Below, piece after piece: positions 1 through 9,036 of a stretch of DNA of 64,000 bases. The notes under the pieces are model-generated. The model was given only the letters and a program-made list of their open reading frames with translations. It was not told the DNA's origin and made no database searches. The DNA is taken from IMG/VR virus record IMGVR_UViG_3300006735_000001, positions 1 through 64,000 of that record; one strand, 5' to 3'. The stretch's first letter is position 1, and the number at the start of each line of letters is the position of its first letter. This stretch comes from a virus. The translations under genes and the position numbers were made by a program.

Positions 1-2541
1 ATCCTTATCTTGTATTGATGAGGTAATATTTAAATTACTACTTGCATTGTCAAATTTAGCATACTCAGTTCCATTTACTTTTAATCTAATATCATCTCCA
101 CCTGCATCTAAAATTATATCTGAGCCACAATCTAAAATAATATCATCTGGTGCAGCAATAGTCATCAAACCACTACCACTTTCTGTAAAAGTAACAGCAT
201 TTGAACCATCTGCTGTAATTGATAGATATCCTGCATCTATAAATACTGAACCATCTACACTTAATTTTCTTGATGACATTCCAAGAGTCTCAAACTTTAA
301 TCTTGAATCACTAGTAATATTAGTATTACTAGACCAGAATGCAAGTCTATTCGTTGATCCAGTTCCATTTACACTACCAACTTGTGTGTTGTCAATTTTC
401 TGCCATGTATCTGTAGCTAAGTCAGATCTTACACACCAATCTCCTACAGCCCACTCACTTGGAGATGTACCTGATCCATTTGGTGTTGAACCACCAGCTG
501 TACTCACTATGTAATAACTACCTGGTACATGTGTTGAAGTTTGTCTTAAATCTGGTGAACCACCATTTAAACCTGAAGCATCCCATTCACTTACAAATTT
601 TAAAGCTCCTGTTGTAGCTGTATCAATAGCTGTTTGTATCTGTGCTCCAGTTGCTAAATTACTAGAAGTAGAACTTACTACACCTGTATTTGGTGTTAAT
701 GTTACAGCTGAAGTACCACTCTTAATTAATGTATTAGCATTACCAGTTGAAACACTTGTTACTGTACCTTGCGGCACACCTGCAACAGCAGCATCTACAT
801 AATCTTTTCTTGTTAAGTTAGCTGCAGAAGTAGGTGTTATACCATTTACTTGACCTGCAAAAGTTGCGTTGTTATTAGATGAATTTATTAGTAATGCTGT
901 TGAACCTTGAGCATTATTAAATATATAAAAATCTTCAGTTGATACACCTCTTAACCCTGTATACCATTTTAAACTCCCACCTGTTTTATATTCATAAGTT
1001 GCACCACTTGTATCATTAGCTCTATCAGCAATATAACCCGCACTACCCGCACTATCTAATATTATTGAAGTTCCAGTTGAAGTAATATTACCTGCAAAAG
1101 TTGCGTTACCTGATGTGTCTAAAATTAATTGGTCAGAACCTTCAGAATCTAGTGTTCCATTTTTAAATTTTAAATTAACACTATCTGTAAGTATGACCGC
1201 ATCATTAGTACCTGATTTATCAAAGAATAGAGTTGGCTGGCCTCCTCTTATTGTTATTTGACCGTTGTTAGTTGTATCCCCAACTACTAGTCCGGGTTTA
1301 TCAGTTGTAATAGCATCATCTCCTATGATAACTCTACCTGCAAAACTTGAAGCCGTGCCACTTACCTCAATACCTGTACTTGTAGTTTGGAATTTTTGTA
1401 CATTATCGTAATATAATTTTACTGTACTATCAGCTAAAAATTTAGCTATGTTTTCAGTATTTGCCGCATTATTAATTGAAACTGCATTTGAAAGAATAAC
1501 TAAATCTCCTGTCCCGTCATCTTTAATAAAACTATTACTACCATCGTGGTATATTTGTAAATCATTTCCTGCACCAAATATTGATTTAACACTGTCACCA
1601 TGTAATGTGTTACCAGTCATTGTACCACCAGCAAGTGGTAAGAATGTACCTGAACCTGCACCTCCTACAGCGGTATCAACATAAGCCTTGTTTGCTGCAT
1701 CAGTACTTGCAGATACAGTATCAACGCCTTGTATTCTACCAGTACCACTTAAAGTAATATCACCACCCGCAACAGTTAAATCACCACCTATTGTAGTAAG
1801 GTTTGAAGCGTAAGACACAGATATAGCTGTAACATCTATATTGTCATTGTATACTTCCCAGTTTTTATCTGAATCTTGTCCAACATAATAATTTCTTACA
1901 TTGTTTGTTTGAAAGTTTATATAGCTCCATCCTGTATCAGTACCTGTTTGATTAAGAGTAAGAATTCCGTCAGTTGGCCCACTTAATACTGCTGATTTAG
2001 CTGTAATAGATGAATCAAATGTTGTTGCTGTAGTTGACATTATCATCTCGTTTGAAGTACCAATTTTTATTACAAATTGATCACTTGTATCAAACAAGAT
2101 TCTTGCATAATTATTACTAACATTTTTAAGGAATATGTCAGGTGAACTTCCGCTATTTGCGTCCAGTGTTAAATCACCAGTTAATGTTCCTCCAGCTAGT
2201 GGTAAGAAAGGACCTACCTGGCTTGCACCTGCGGCTGTAATATTACCTGAAGCATCTGACTTAAGGTAACCTGCGCCGTAAGTATTAAATTTAATAGCTC
2301 CAGCATCTGTAATTGTCAATAAATCAGTTCCAGTAAAACTTACTCCACTTGTTATTCTAAATGAGCTGTGATTAAAAGTTAATACTCCTTCTGTATTTCC
2401 TGACCATAAACCTGTATAAGTTTCGTTTGTCTCATCATGTATAAATATGTAAGGATTTGATGTACCATCAATACTAAGTTTATCATCTAATCTTACTTCT
2501 CCTGTTACATTAAGACCATCTAAAAATTTTATATTTGCCAT
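1..2541 (-). CDS. Tail fibre protein, C-terminus cut by window edge
   Basis: The minus-strand frame opens at the ATG at 2541 (MANIKFLDGL) and stays open to base 1, so at least 847 codons are present and the C-terminus is missing. The protein is rich in Ser, Thr, Gly, Asn and Asp. It contains repeated short beta-type modules: LPLAGGTMTG-like turns, STDAANKAYVD, and YYDNVQKFQT followed by stretches such as GDLTV. This is typical of long trimeric beta-helical phage fibres. Similar modules recur in the 798-aa and 776-aa fibres of this window. It is the last gene visible in the leftward late block. The role in host recognition is inferred from composition and position; no receptor-binding domain can be named. 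Confidence 0.85.
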   Translation of the reverse strand, partial: MANIKFLDGLNVTGEVRLDDKLSIDGTSNPYIFIHDETNETYTGLWSGNTEGVLTFNHSSFRITSGVSFTGTDLLTITDAGAIKFNTYGAGYLKSDASGNITAAGASQVGPFLPLAGGTLTGDLTLDANSGSSPDIFLKNVSNNYARILFDTSDQFVIKIGTSNEMIMSTTATTFDSSITAKSAVLSGPTDGILTLNQTGTDTGWSYINFQTNNVRNYYVGQDSDKNWEVYNDNIDVTAISVSYASNLTTIGGDLTVAGGDITLSGTGRIQGVDTVSASTDAANKAYVDTAVGGAGSGTFLPLAGGTMTGNTLHGDSVKSIFGAGNDLQIYHDGSNSFIKDDGTGDLVILSNAVSINNAANTENIAKFLADSTVKLYYDNVQKFQTTSTGIEVSGTASSFAGRVIIGDDAITTDKPGLVVGDTTNNGQITIRGGQPTLFFDKSGTNDAVILTDSVNLKFKNGTLDSEGSDQLILDTSGNATFAGNITSTGTSIILDSAGSAGYIADRANDTSGATYEYKTGGSLKWYTGLRGVSTEDFYIFNNAQGSTALLINSSNNNATFAGQVNGITPTSAANLTRKDYVDAAVAGVPQGTVTSVSTGNANTLIKSGTSAVTLTPNTGVVSSTSSNLATGAQIQTAIDTATTGALKFVSEWDASGLNGGSPDLRQTSTHVPGSYYIVSTAGGSTPNGSGTSPSEWAVGDWCVRSDLATDTWQKIDNTQVGSVNGTGSTNRLAFWSSNTNITSDSRLKFETLGMSSRKLSVDGSVFIDAGYLSITADGSNAVTFTESGSGLMTIAAPDDIILDCGSDIILDAGGDDIRLKVNGTEYAKFDNASSNLNITSSIQDKD

Positions 2542-2568
2542 TTATCCTAGGTTTAATTTCAAAAATAC

Positions 2569-2593
2569 AAAAAATAAGTTTATTGTTTAAACT
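2569..2593 (-). terminator. Weak intrinsic terminator after 798-aa fibre
   Basis: Read on the minus strand, the gap after the 798-aa fibre stop holds a 6-bp AGTTTA/TAAACT stem with a 5-nt loop, followed by TATTTTTT. The stem is AT-only, so termination is probably partial and the downstream fibre may be reached by read-through. Confidence 0.4.
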
Positions 2594-2606
2594 ATCTTTT
2601 TTATAT

Positions 2607-5003
2607 TTATGCTAATGCTGTAACTAATACTCTCAAGCTATCTACTGATTGAGCAGCTGAACAATTAATAGTAACAGTATCAACATCTGTTCTAACAATA
2701 TCCGGATAAACATTTGCTCCCGTACTTTTATCAAATACTTGGACTAAAACATCTAAGGTATCTAAACTATGCGTAACAGTCCATGATGATACACTTGTAG
2801 CTGGATAATCACCTGCAAAACTTGTTACAGCTGGTAATTGTTTAGCTAAATTTTCAACAGTTACTCTTTTGTTAGTTGATGCTGATGTATCATATATAAG
2901 TAATGAATCACCTGATGCTGGTGAAGTATCTTGTGTTCTACCAATAATATCTAAACCAACTACAGCAGCTTGACCTTCGCCTGTTGCTCCTGATACATCT
3001 ATACCTAATCTATTATTACTTGAAGATTCTGCTACAGTAGCCGTATAGTTACCTGTTGTTTCTGTACCTAATATTACATTTGATACTTGTACCCAACCGT
3101 TTGCTGATACTGTAAAGTTTGCACTATCAAAACCAGCAACACCTTTTTGTGTATTACCATCTGTAGATCCTGCTCCTGCTATATTCTGATCTGCTATTAC
3201 AATTGTATAATCTGCTTTAGCAGGACTTGAACTGCCTGCAATATCATCATCTGCAAATATAAAATCACCTGGCTCCAGTTGTGTGCTAAAGAATGCATTA
3301 CCTGAAGTACTTACCACATAGAAATCACCTTTATTCATTGCAGTATTACTACCACCACTTAACGCTGGTGTGTTATTACTTGCATTATATCCTCCTTGGA
3401 ATGTACCTACACTTGATGATTCAGATATAACAAAAGCTTTAGAAGCTGCATCAGTTGAAGCACTTGGTGTTGTTGGAACTGTTACTTGACCCGCAAAACT
3501 TGATTGGCCTGTACCTGTTACTTTTAATACTCCAGACATATTTACTGCCTCTGCACCATTTGTAGAATCTATTTCTAAAATACCTGATTTACCTGAAGCA
3601 TCAAATGATAATGCAGAAGCATTGTTATCTATAATATCTATATCGGTTGCTGCAGCTGTTAAGTCAATATCACCTCCTTTAACAGTTAAATCACCTTTAA
3701 CTCTTACATCAAATGGTAACCCAATAGTAATAGTACCATTATTTCCTACAGATTCAGTAATTGCTATTTCACTTGTAGTACCTGCAATAGTAAGAGTACT
3801 ATCAGTACCTGAACTTGCATCAAGTGTTACTACTGCTGAATTTGCACCACCAGCTGAAACTGGTAATGTGTATGTTACTACACTAGAAGAAGTAATAAAT
3901 CCTGCATCATTATTAAATATACTTAACCCTATCTCTCCTGCTGCTTTTCTCTTCCCTTGATCTTTTCCTGTCTCAGAAACATCTAATACAAAGAATTCAT
4001 CACCTGTTAACATTGTTTGAGTCATATCAACTAACTCACTTGCATCAACATTTAATGTTATATTTGCTGCTGCTGTTGGGTTTGCAACTGAACTGTCTAT
4101 TAAATAACCATCTGTTACTGCAACTGAAGTTACTGTACCACCTGAAGTTGGTAATTGTGATATATTAATATATTTGTTATTACCGCTATCAGAAGTATCT
4201 GATATTAAAATTTTATCTCCTGTTGCTGCTGATCCTATACTTGTACCATCTGCAGCTGCTAAAATAATACTATCAGATCCCAAATAATCAACATTTACTG
4301 CACCTGATGTAATAGTTATACCATCACCTCCACCTACTGTTAAAGTTTGAACATGCGCTCCTGCTGTAGTATTTACTGATGTACCACTTAAACCATTACC
4401 TGCTGTAATATTAACCTGTGTTATATCTCCTTGCTGACCTGCTGACATTAAATCAGATACCGTAATATATTTATTACCAGGTGTAGAACCATCAAAAATT
4501 AATAGTCTATCACTAGTATCTGGTGTACCTGAAAGTTGTGTTTGACCTTGTATATCAAGACCTACTACTGGAATTGGTCCAGTACCAGATGCTACACTAA
4601 TACCTTTTAAAACTGCTGAAGTAGCTGCTTGTACTGCTGTAATATCACCATCAGTACCATCAATGGTAAAACCAGTGGCACTTGTTCTAGTTACAGATAC
4701 ACCACCACTTCCTGTCAATGTTATTGCATCAACAGAAGAATCAGAACCTGTTAAGGTAAGTTTTGGATTAGTATTAGACCCACTATTTTGTTCAACAGTT
4801 AAATCATATTTAGTATCAGCATCTGCTGTACTAATATTAACCCAACCAGTGTTATCTCTGAGCCTTAATTTATTTGTAGATGTATCATAGTATAGTTGAC
4901 CTACACCATATACGGTAGGTGCTGTACCTACAGGTTGTACAAGAAAGTTTTGAATCTGACTTCCTTGGAGACTTATTGAGTTTAAAAATTTTATTGCTGC
5001 CAT
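2607..5003 (-). CDS. Tail fibre protein (798 aa)
   Basis: Very rich in Thr, Ser, Gly and Asp with many short beta-repeat segments, such as DITAVQAATS, GDITQVNITAG and KGDLTVKGGDIDLT. It carries a STDAASKAF module shared with the neighbouring partial fibre. The C-terminal 60 residues (SSWTVTHSLDTLDVLVQVFD...VTINCSAAQS) match the WTITHNL...VTITFS C-terminal motif common in phage fibres and also seen in the adjacent 181-aa protein. It starts MAAIKFLNSI, like the MANIKFLDGL start of the next fibre, which suggests a shared virion-anchoring N-terminus. The start is fixed by a 20-nt gap to the previous gene. Confidence 0.85.
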   Translation of the reverse strand: MAAIKFLNSISLQGSQIQNFLVQPVGTAPTVYGVGQLYYDTSTNKLRLRDNTGWVNISTADADTKYDLTVEQNSGSNTNPKLTLTGSDSSVDAITLTGSGGVSVTRTSATGFTIDGTDGDITAVQAATSAVLKGISVASGTGPIPVVGLDIQGQTQLSGTPDTSDRLLIFDGSTPGNKYITVSDLMSAGQQGDITQVNITAGNGLSGTSVNTTAGAHVQTLTVGGGDGITITSGAVNVDYLGSDSIILAAADGTSIGSAATGDKILISDTSDSGNNKYINISQLPTSGGTVTSVAVTDGYLIDSSVANPTAAANITLNVDASELVDMTQTMLTGDEFFVLDVSETGKDQGKRKAAGEIGLSIFNNDAGFITSSSVVTYTLPVSAGGANSAVVTLDASSGTDSTLTIAGTTSEIAITESVGNNGTITIGLPFDVRVKGDLTVKGGDIDLTAAATDIDIIDNNASALSFDASGKSGILEIDSTNGAEAVNMSGVLKVTGTGQSSFAGQVTVPTTPSASTDAASKAFVISESSSVGTFQGGYNASNNTPALSGGSNTAMNKGDFYVVSTSGNAFFSTQLEPGDFIFADDDIAGSSSPAKADYTIVIADQNIAGAGSTDGNTQKGVAGFDSANFTVSANGWVQVSNVILGTETTGNYTATVAESSSNNRLGIDVSGATGEGQAAVVGLDIIGRTQDTSPASGDSLLIYDTSASTNKRVTVENLAKQLPAVTSFAGDYPATSVSSWTVTHSLDTLDVLVQVFDKSTGANVYPDIVRTDVDTVTINCSAAQSVDSLRVLVTALA

Positions 5004-5023
5004 TTTATTTTATTTTATTTTAT
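5001..5023 (-). repeat. Pentanucleotide repeat in front of fibre start
   Basis: The 20-bp gap between the 181-aa gene and the 798-aa fibre is made almost entirely of ATTTT units (about four and a half copies on the plus strand), running straight into the fibre start codon. Such a simple repeat can change length by slippage and would then change the spacing or leader of the fibre gene. This is inferred; no variation is visible in one sequence. Confidence 0.6.
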
Positions 5024-5569
5024 TTAATTTAAGTATGCACACCCTGAAAATGCAGATGCAAATGTTATTTTTAATATATTTGAGTTAACATAGTCAACGT
5101 CACCTATTACTGTACTATTTCCACTATCTACAACTGTTACAGATGGAAACTTACCTAAATTGTGAGTAATAGTCCATACTGATAATGGTGCATCCTGACA
5201 TGAAACAAATGTACCTGTATCAGCTATAATTTCTTCTAAGTCTAATATAGTACATACACTACTTGGTGTATCTGGACAAGACATACTAGCTTTAATATTT
5301 ACTTTTGCTAGTGGTTCTACAAATGTCCCTGCTGTTCCTGTTGCAACAACAACTTTATTTGATGCTGCATTTTGCCAATCACATATTTCTTTATTTAATA
5401 CAGCATTAACATAATCATTGTAACAGCATGATGCTATACCAAACTTAATTGACTTAAAGTTAGCATATGCTTGAGTTGCAAAATTACGTTCAGTCTTAAT
5501 CCTTTTTAATAAAGCTAATTCTTTAACTTGATCAGAATTACTTGCTACTCTTACCGTTGATGATGCCAT
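5024..5569 (-). CDS. Small tail/fibre-associated protein (181 aa)
   Basis: The C-terminal ~50 residues (SVWTITHNLGKFPSVTVVDS...VIGDVDYVNSN, then ITFASAFSGCAYLN) form the widespread phage fibre C-terminal motif WTI.HNLGK.P.V...D...V..DV.Y...N...I.F...F.G.AYLN. The N-terminus is a helical, charged segment. The protein lies between the structural 191-aa gene and the long fibre, so it is probably a short fibre or a fibre-tip component. It contains seven cysteines, more than usual for a fibre. Confidence 0.7.
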   Translation of the reverse strand: MASSTVRVASNSDQVKELALLKRIKTERNFATQAYANFKSIKFGIASCCYNDYVNAVLNKEICDWQNAASNKVVVATGTAGTFVEPLAKVNIKASMSCPDTPSSVCTILDLEEIIADTGTFVSCQDAPLSVWTITHNLGKFPSVTVVDSGNSTVIGDVDYVNSNILKITFASAFSGCAYLN

Positions 5570-5570
5570 A

Positions 5571-5750
5571 TTATTTATCTCTTAAATCTTGTATCTGCTG
5601 TCTGGCTAATTCTAAGGATAGATCTCTAGATGTATCAACTTTAGCTAAAGCAATTGCTTTACATTGTTTACATACTATTACACCATTCCCTAAACTAGCT
5701 TTTTGGCATCCACAAGTAAATACTTTATTACAGTGTGCACAATTTGCCAT
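5571..5750 (-). CDS. Tiny zinc-ribbon protein (59 aa)
   Basis: A 59-residue frame starting MANCAHCNKVFTCGCQKASL and ending RQQIQDLRDK fills the gap between the 191-aa and 181-aa genes. Cysteines at positions 4, 7, 13 and 15 and a CKQC pair at 27-30 form a zinc-ribbon-like arrangement. The C-terminal half is a predicted helix. It lies in the tail operon, so it may be a small structural or assembly factor. No function can be assigned. Confidence 0.65.
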   Translation of the reverse strand: MANCAHCNKVFTCGCQKASLGNGVIVCKQCKAIALAKVDTSRDLSLELARQQIQDLRDK

Positions 5751-5762
5751 TTCTTTTGGTTT

Positions 5763-6338
5763 TTAATATAAATATTTTGAATTTGAACCACAATTTCCTG
5801 AAGGACATGATATCTTATTCAATCTTTCTTTTGCATAATTATAAAGCTGCATACCCTGTGCTGATGATTGACAATACTCTACATTTGCTACAGCTGCATC
5901 AATCATAGTTCTAATATAATTCATCTCTGCTAATAGCTGTGCCTTATCAGAAGCAGGTTGACAATCCTGTACATCTAAATCACATAATACTTCATAATAA
6001 GTAGTTAGTAATTTAGTTACTCTCAAATGATTATATTCTACATATACTTTAGAGTTAGGAGATACACTATATTTAATAATATATATTCCATCAGGTATAT
6101 TTGCTTGTTTAGTACCACAATCAGTTGTTTGTAATGCTAATGTGCATGCAGTTAGACACATATCAAAAGATTTATCTACTTTGACTAATACAGGAACACT
6201 ATAACCAGGTAATGTAATTAATAACTCTTCACAATCTACTGCCAGGTCTTTAGAGTATTGACTTGTATCTTTAATACATAATAAATCACAATTTGATACC
6301 GTTGGTATTTCTAAACTTAATATATGTCTGCTTGCCAT
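5763..6338 (-). CDS. Conserved-type virion/tail protein (191 aa)
   Basis: The first gene after the late promoter at 6358..6374. It has a beta-rich N-terminal half (LSLEIPTVSNCDLLCIKDTS...LLITLPGYS) and an IPDGIYIIKYSVSPNSKVYVEYNHL block. The C-terminal half is helical (AEMNYIRTMIDAAVANVEYC) and ends in a Cys-rich tail (CPSGNCGSN). This architecture is familiar from uncharacterised structural genes next to fibre genes in Bacteroidota phages. A role in the tail or neck is inferred from position only. Confidence 0.6.
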   Translation of the reverse strand: MASRHILSLEIPTVSNCDLLCIKDTSQYSKDLAVDCEELLITLPGYSVPVLVKVDKSFDMCLTACTLALQTTDCGTKQANIPDGIYIIKYSVSPNSKVYVEYNHLRVTKLLTTYYEVLCDLDVQDCQPASDKAQLLAEMNYIRTMIDAAVANVEYCQSSAQGMQLYNYAKERLNKISCPSGNCGSNSKYLY

Positions 6339-6357
6339 TTTATCTTACTTTAATACA

Positions 6358-6374
6358 CTATATAAATAATATAC
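6358..6374 (-). promoter_or_regulatory. Late promoter element upstream of 191-aa gene
   Basis: On the minus strand it reads GTATATTATTTATATAG, a perfect GTATATT-N5-TATAG. It ends 20 nt before the ATG of the 191-aa gene. A 23-nt stretch around it is identical to that around the element at 56345..56361. It lies directly downstream of the terminator that follows the 582-aa gene, as expected for a new transcription unit. Confidence 0.75.
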
Positions 6375-6393
6375 AAAAAAAACAAGAATATAT

Positions 6394-6429
6394 AAAATAA
6401 AAAGAGCAGGAGTTTTGGACCCCTGCTCT
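6394..6429 (-). terminator. Intrinsic terminator after 582-aa gene
   Basis: On the minus strand an AGAGCAGG/CCTGCTCT 8-bp GC-rich stem with an 11-nt loop is followed by TTTTTATTTTAT. It lies 25 nt past the stop of the 582-aa gene and just before the next late promoter. Confidence 0.85.
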
Positions 6430-6453
6430 AATTAAATTAAGATATATTATATA

Positions 6454-8202
6454 CTACCAGTATACATTTGATTCAATTGGCAAATCATTACCAGCTGCTT
6501 TAGCCCATGCCTGTATAGCTTCTAGTAAATCTTCAACGGCACCTTGACTTGCTGCGTCATCACATTTAACATAGATTTTATATTGGTATTGGTCATTATC
6601 AAATACTCCTGTAGGATTATTAAATCTTGGTACTGAATGCTGTACATAGTAAGCTCTATAAGTAGCCGTTCTGTCTACAGCAGCTAATAACTCATCAGAC
6701 ATTTCAATCTCTCTGATTCTAGCACTACTAGCATTACCTTGATTGTAAGGACTTTGTCTGTATCTTTCAGACATAATTAGTTCTCTAATTACTTCCTCAC
6801 CTTGTGTTTGTTGCATAGAACCTGGAGTTCTTGTAGCAACACCACAATCATTACATGGTTGACCAGTTTCGTCTAATTGAGAAACAATAATTTCAACTGG
6901 CTCAGCATTAAAGTGATCTCTTGTATCAAAAGAACAATTACCAAACACAGTATCAACATATGCTCCTACAAAACTAACTTTAGCTGATCTTTTTTCAACA
7001 CCATTTGGATCAGTTGATGGAACATAATTTCCAGCTCCTGCTTTTCCTAATGCTTGTGCAATTGAATAATATTCAGTTGTTACTTGTCCAGCAGCACTTG
7101 TAATAGTTACTTCTACTGATCCAGCAGAAACACTTGCCACTGTTAATACAGCATCAGAGTTACCACCTATTACAGTAGCAGTATCACCAACTGCAAAACC
7201 TGAACCTTCATTAAGAACCGTAACTGATTTAATTGCTCCGGTAGCAGCAATACTTGCAACAGTAAATTTAGCGTTTCCTCCACCACCTGTCACAGTAATT
7301 ACTTCACCAACTACATATCCTGCTCCACCAGAGTTACCAATAGCAACAGCTGTTACAGCACCAGAACCTGTAGTATTTACAGTTAATCCAGTACCTGCTC
7401 CAGCAGATGTAGTAGCAACATTGTTTGCAGCACTATAACCTGATCCTCCTGCTGTAATTGCACCTAAGCTAGCTGCAGCAGCAGTAATAGAATCAACTTT
7501 AACAGTAAGATCTTTTCCTAAACTTGGACTTACTGCAGTAACTGCTAATGCAGTAGATGCTACAGCATATCCTGTTCCAACACCTGCAGCAGCAATAGCA
7601 CCAAATGTTTTAACTCCGTCAGGATCTCCTTCTGCTACAAAAGGCTTAATTAATGGATCACTAAGAGCCATCTCAGCCATAGTAGCAATTACTAAAGTTG
7701 GATCAATGTATTCTTGTCCATCTACACAACATATGTTTGCTGAGTCAGCAATTGCATATGCATTGTGATTTAAAAATCTAAGTGCAGGTGAACCCTTCAC
7801 ATCAATTCTCATAAATTGAGTTTTACCACATGGCGCACAATCAGAAGCTAATGATAAGCTAGCTGTTGCTTGAGATGCAGTTAAACAATTTGCTTTCCAA
7901 AGTTTGTTAACATACCTAGGGTTAATTCCTTTGGATTTTACTGATTCTTTGTAACCCCCATGTCCTGGGTTGTTACCAATTGTATCTTTAGAATAAAAAG
8001 AACCTTGTACAATGTACGCTAGTTCTCCAGCTGTAAGCTGAGGTGGTACCCCTGCTCCACCTGGAGTAGCTACTGATTTCCAGTCACTACCACCTACTAA
8101 AGCTAATTGTCCTGCTGTTAAAGCAGATGAAGCTGTACCGGCTATGTTTTGAACAGAAGATACAACAAACGTTTTATTAAACGCATGATTAAAATAAGCC
8201 AT
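6454..8202 (-). CDS. Major structural protein with Gly-rich tandem repeats (582 aa)
   Basis: A virion protein by position: between the connector genes and the fibres, with its own promoter and terminator. Residues about 1-200 and 370-582 form the core. Residues about 205-361 hold tandem ~40-residue beta repeats of the form G(S/A)GYxxGExxTVxGGxxxAxFTVxSI...GAIxSVxVxN, built almost only of Gly, Ala, Thr, Val and Ser. The C-terminus (AIQAWAKAAGNDLPIESNVYW) is well structured. It could be a major tail-tube or decoration-type protein; no sheath signature is seen. The insert looks like a surface-displayed beta domain. Probably highly expressed. Confidence 0.65.
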   Translation of the reverse strand: MAYFNHAFNKTFVVSSVQNIAGTASSALTAGQLALVGGSDWKSVATPGGAGVPPQLTAGELAYIVQGSFYSKDTIGNNPGHGGYKESVKSKGINPRYVNKLWKANCLTASQATASLSLASDCAPCGKTQFMRIDVKGSPALRFLNHNAYAIADSANICCVDGQEYIDPTLVIATMAEMALSDPLIKPFVAEGDPDGVKTFGAIAAAGVGTGYAVASTALAVTAVSPSLGKDLTVKVDSITAAAASLGAITAGGSGYSAANNVATTSAGAGTGLTVNTTGSGAVTAVAIGNSGGAGYVVGEVITVTGGGGNAKFTVASIAATGAIKSVTVLNEGSGFAVGDTATVIGGNSDAVLTVASVSAGSVEVTITSAAGQVTTEYYSIAQALGKAGAGNYVPSTDPNGVEKRSAKVSFVGAYVDTVFGNCSFDTRDHFNAEPVEIIVSQLDETGQPCNDCGVATRTPGSMQQTQGEEVIRELIMSERYRQSPYNQGNASSARIREIEMSDELLAAVDRTATYRAYYVQHSVPRFNNPTGVFDNDQYQYKIYVKCDDAASQGAVEDLLEAIQAWAKAAGNDLPIESNVYW

Positions 8203-8217
8203 AATTTATTAATTTGT

Positions 8218-8237
8218 GAGAGGACCATTACCCTCTC
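8218..8237 (-). promoter_or_regulatory. Leader hairpin of 582-aa gene
   Basis: A GAGAGG/CCTCTC stem with an 8-nt loop sits about 15 nt upstream of the 582-aa ATG and downstream of the promoter at 8288..8304. It therefore lies in the mRNA leader. No T-run follows it in the direction of transcription, so it looks like a stability or translation element and not a terminator. Further upstream the leader also has a GTAAC/GTTAC inverted repeat. Confidence 0.45.
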
Positions 8238-8287
8238 TGGTTATAAAAAAAGATTTAAACAGTTTACTCTGGCGTAACAGTTTGTTA

Positions 8288-8304
8288 CTATAATAATAAT
8301 ATAC
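8288..8304 (-). promoter_or_regulatory. Late promoter element upstream of 582-aa gene
   Basis: Reads GTATATTATTATTATAG on the minus strand, a perfect GTATATT-N5-TATAG. It lies 86 nt upstream of the ATG, giving the longest leader of the family, and just past the stop of the 234-aa connector gene. Confidence 0.75.
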
Positions 8305-8328
8305 AAAAATTTTTTATTATATTATATA

Positions 8329-9033
8329 TTAATTATTTCTTTCTCCTGCTTGTAAACCACGTTGTTGTTGATATATATTTTCTATATCACCAGCTATCAA
8401 TGCAGCAGTATCATCAAGCATAACTTCTACTAAGTCATCCTTAAATTCACAATTTACATTTGCAGTACTTTCTATTCCAGTATATGGATTAACACATCCG
8501 GGTACTTGAATAAGTATAGGTTTTCTATAATAAGTTAATATTGGATTTACAAGAGTAAAACTTGTATCTCTATATATTCTTATTGTATTATTTAACATTG
8601 TACAAAATGTTTCACCCCAATCAAAACTAGGATTCTTTAATGGATCTCTTAAAATTAAAGGAGCATTAGCTTCTTCTGCTAAATATACTGTCATAGACCT
8701 AGGTTCACAACAATCATCTTTAGCTTGAACACTTACTCTTTTAAATTCTAGATATGTTTCTATAGGAAAATTATTTGTTTCAAAATATGTATCAGTAGTT
8801 GTACCTGTTAAATTATACTCAATTAACAAAGGTTGTAAATCATCTATTCTTCTTTTAGATAGTTCATCACCCTCCTTATACATATTACCACCGTGTAAAT
8901 TTCTTCTACACCATTCTATTTGTGCTTTATTAAAGGCTTCAATAAATTGCCAGCATTGAATATTGTCATAATCATTACTATCTAACTTATTTAAACGTTG
9001 TTTAAGTTTAATAAAAAGGGTACTATTTTCCAT
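8329..9033 (-). CDS. Head-tail connector/adaptor-type protein (234 aa)
   Basis: The N-terminal helices (LFIKLKQRLNKLDSNDYDNI, then FIEAFNKAQIEWCRRNLHGG) are followed by a beta-rich middle. The C-terminal segment is helical (CEFKDDLVEVMLDDTAALIAGDIENIYQQQ). This helix-beta-helix layout and its place after capsid and portal genes fit a head-completion or adaptor (stabilisation/ring) protein. It has five cysteines. It lies 3 nt downstream of the 339-aa gene, so the two are cotranscribed. The function is inferred from position. Confidence 0.55.
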   Translation of the reverse strand: MENSTLFIKLKQRLNKLDSNDYDNIQCWQFIEAFNKAQIEWCRRNLHGGNMYKEGDELSKRRIDDLQPLLIEYNLTGTTTDTYFETNNFPIETYLEFKRVSVQAKDDCCEPRSMTVYLAEEANAPLILRDPLKNPSFDWGETFCTMLNNTIRIYRDTSFTLVNPILTYYRKPILIQVPGCVNPYTGIESTANVNCEFKDDLVEVMLDDTAALIAGDIENIYQQQRGLQAGERNN

Positions 9034-9036
9034 TTT

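Noticed and set aside
3916-3922. AATATAC match that could be a further late promoter
   Set aside because: Inside a fibre gene and lacks CTATA at the required 5-nt spacing. The same holds for 21732..21738.
47-4890. Several plus-strand frames of 75-155 codons opposite the tail fibres (47..514, 1448..1684, 3622..3960, 4663..4890)
   Set aside because: They are antisense shadows of Thr/Ser-rich fibre genes, rich in Pro, Ser and Val through reverse-complement codon bias, with no start context.
8218-8237. Hairpin before the 582-aa gene as a terminator
   Set aside because: No T-run follows it in the minus direction, and a late promoter lies upstream of it, so it is in the leader.
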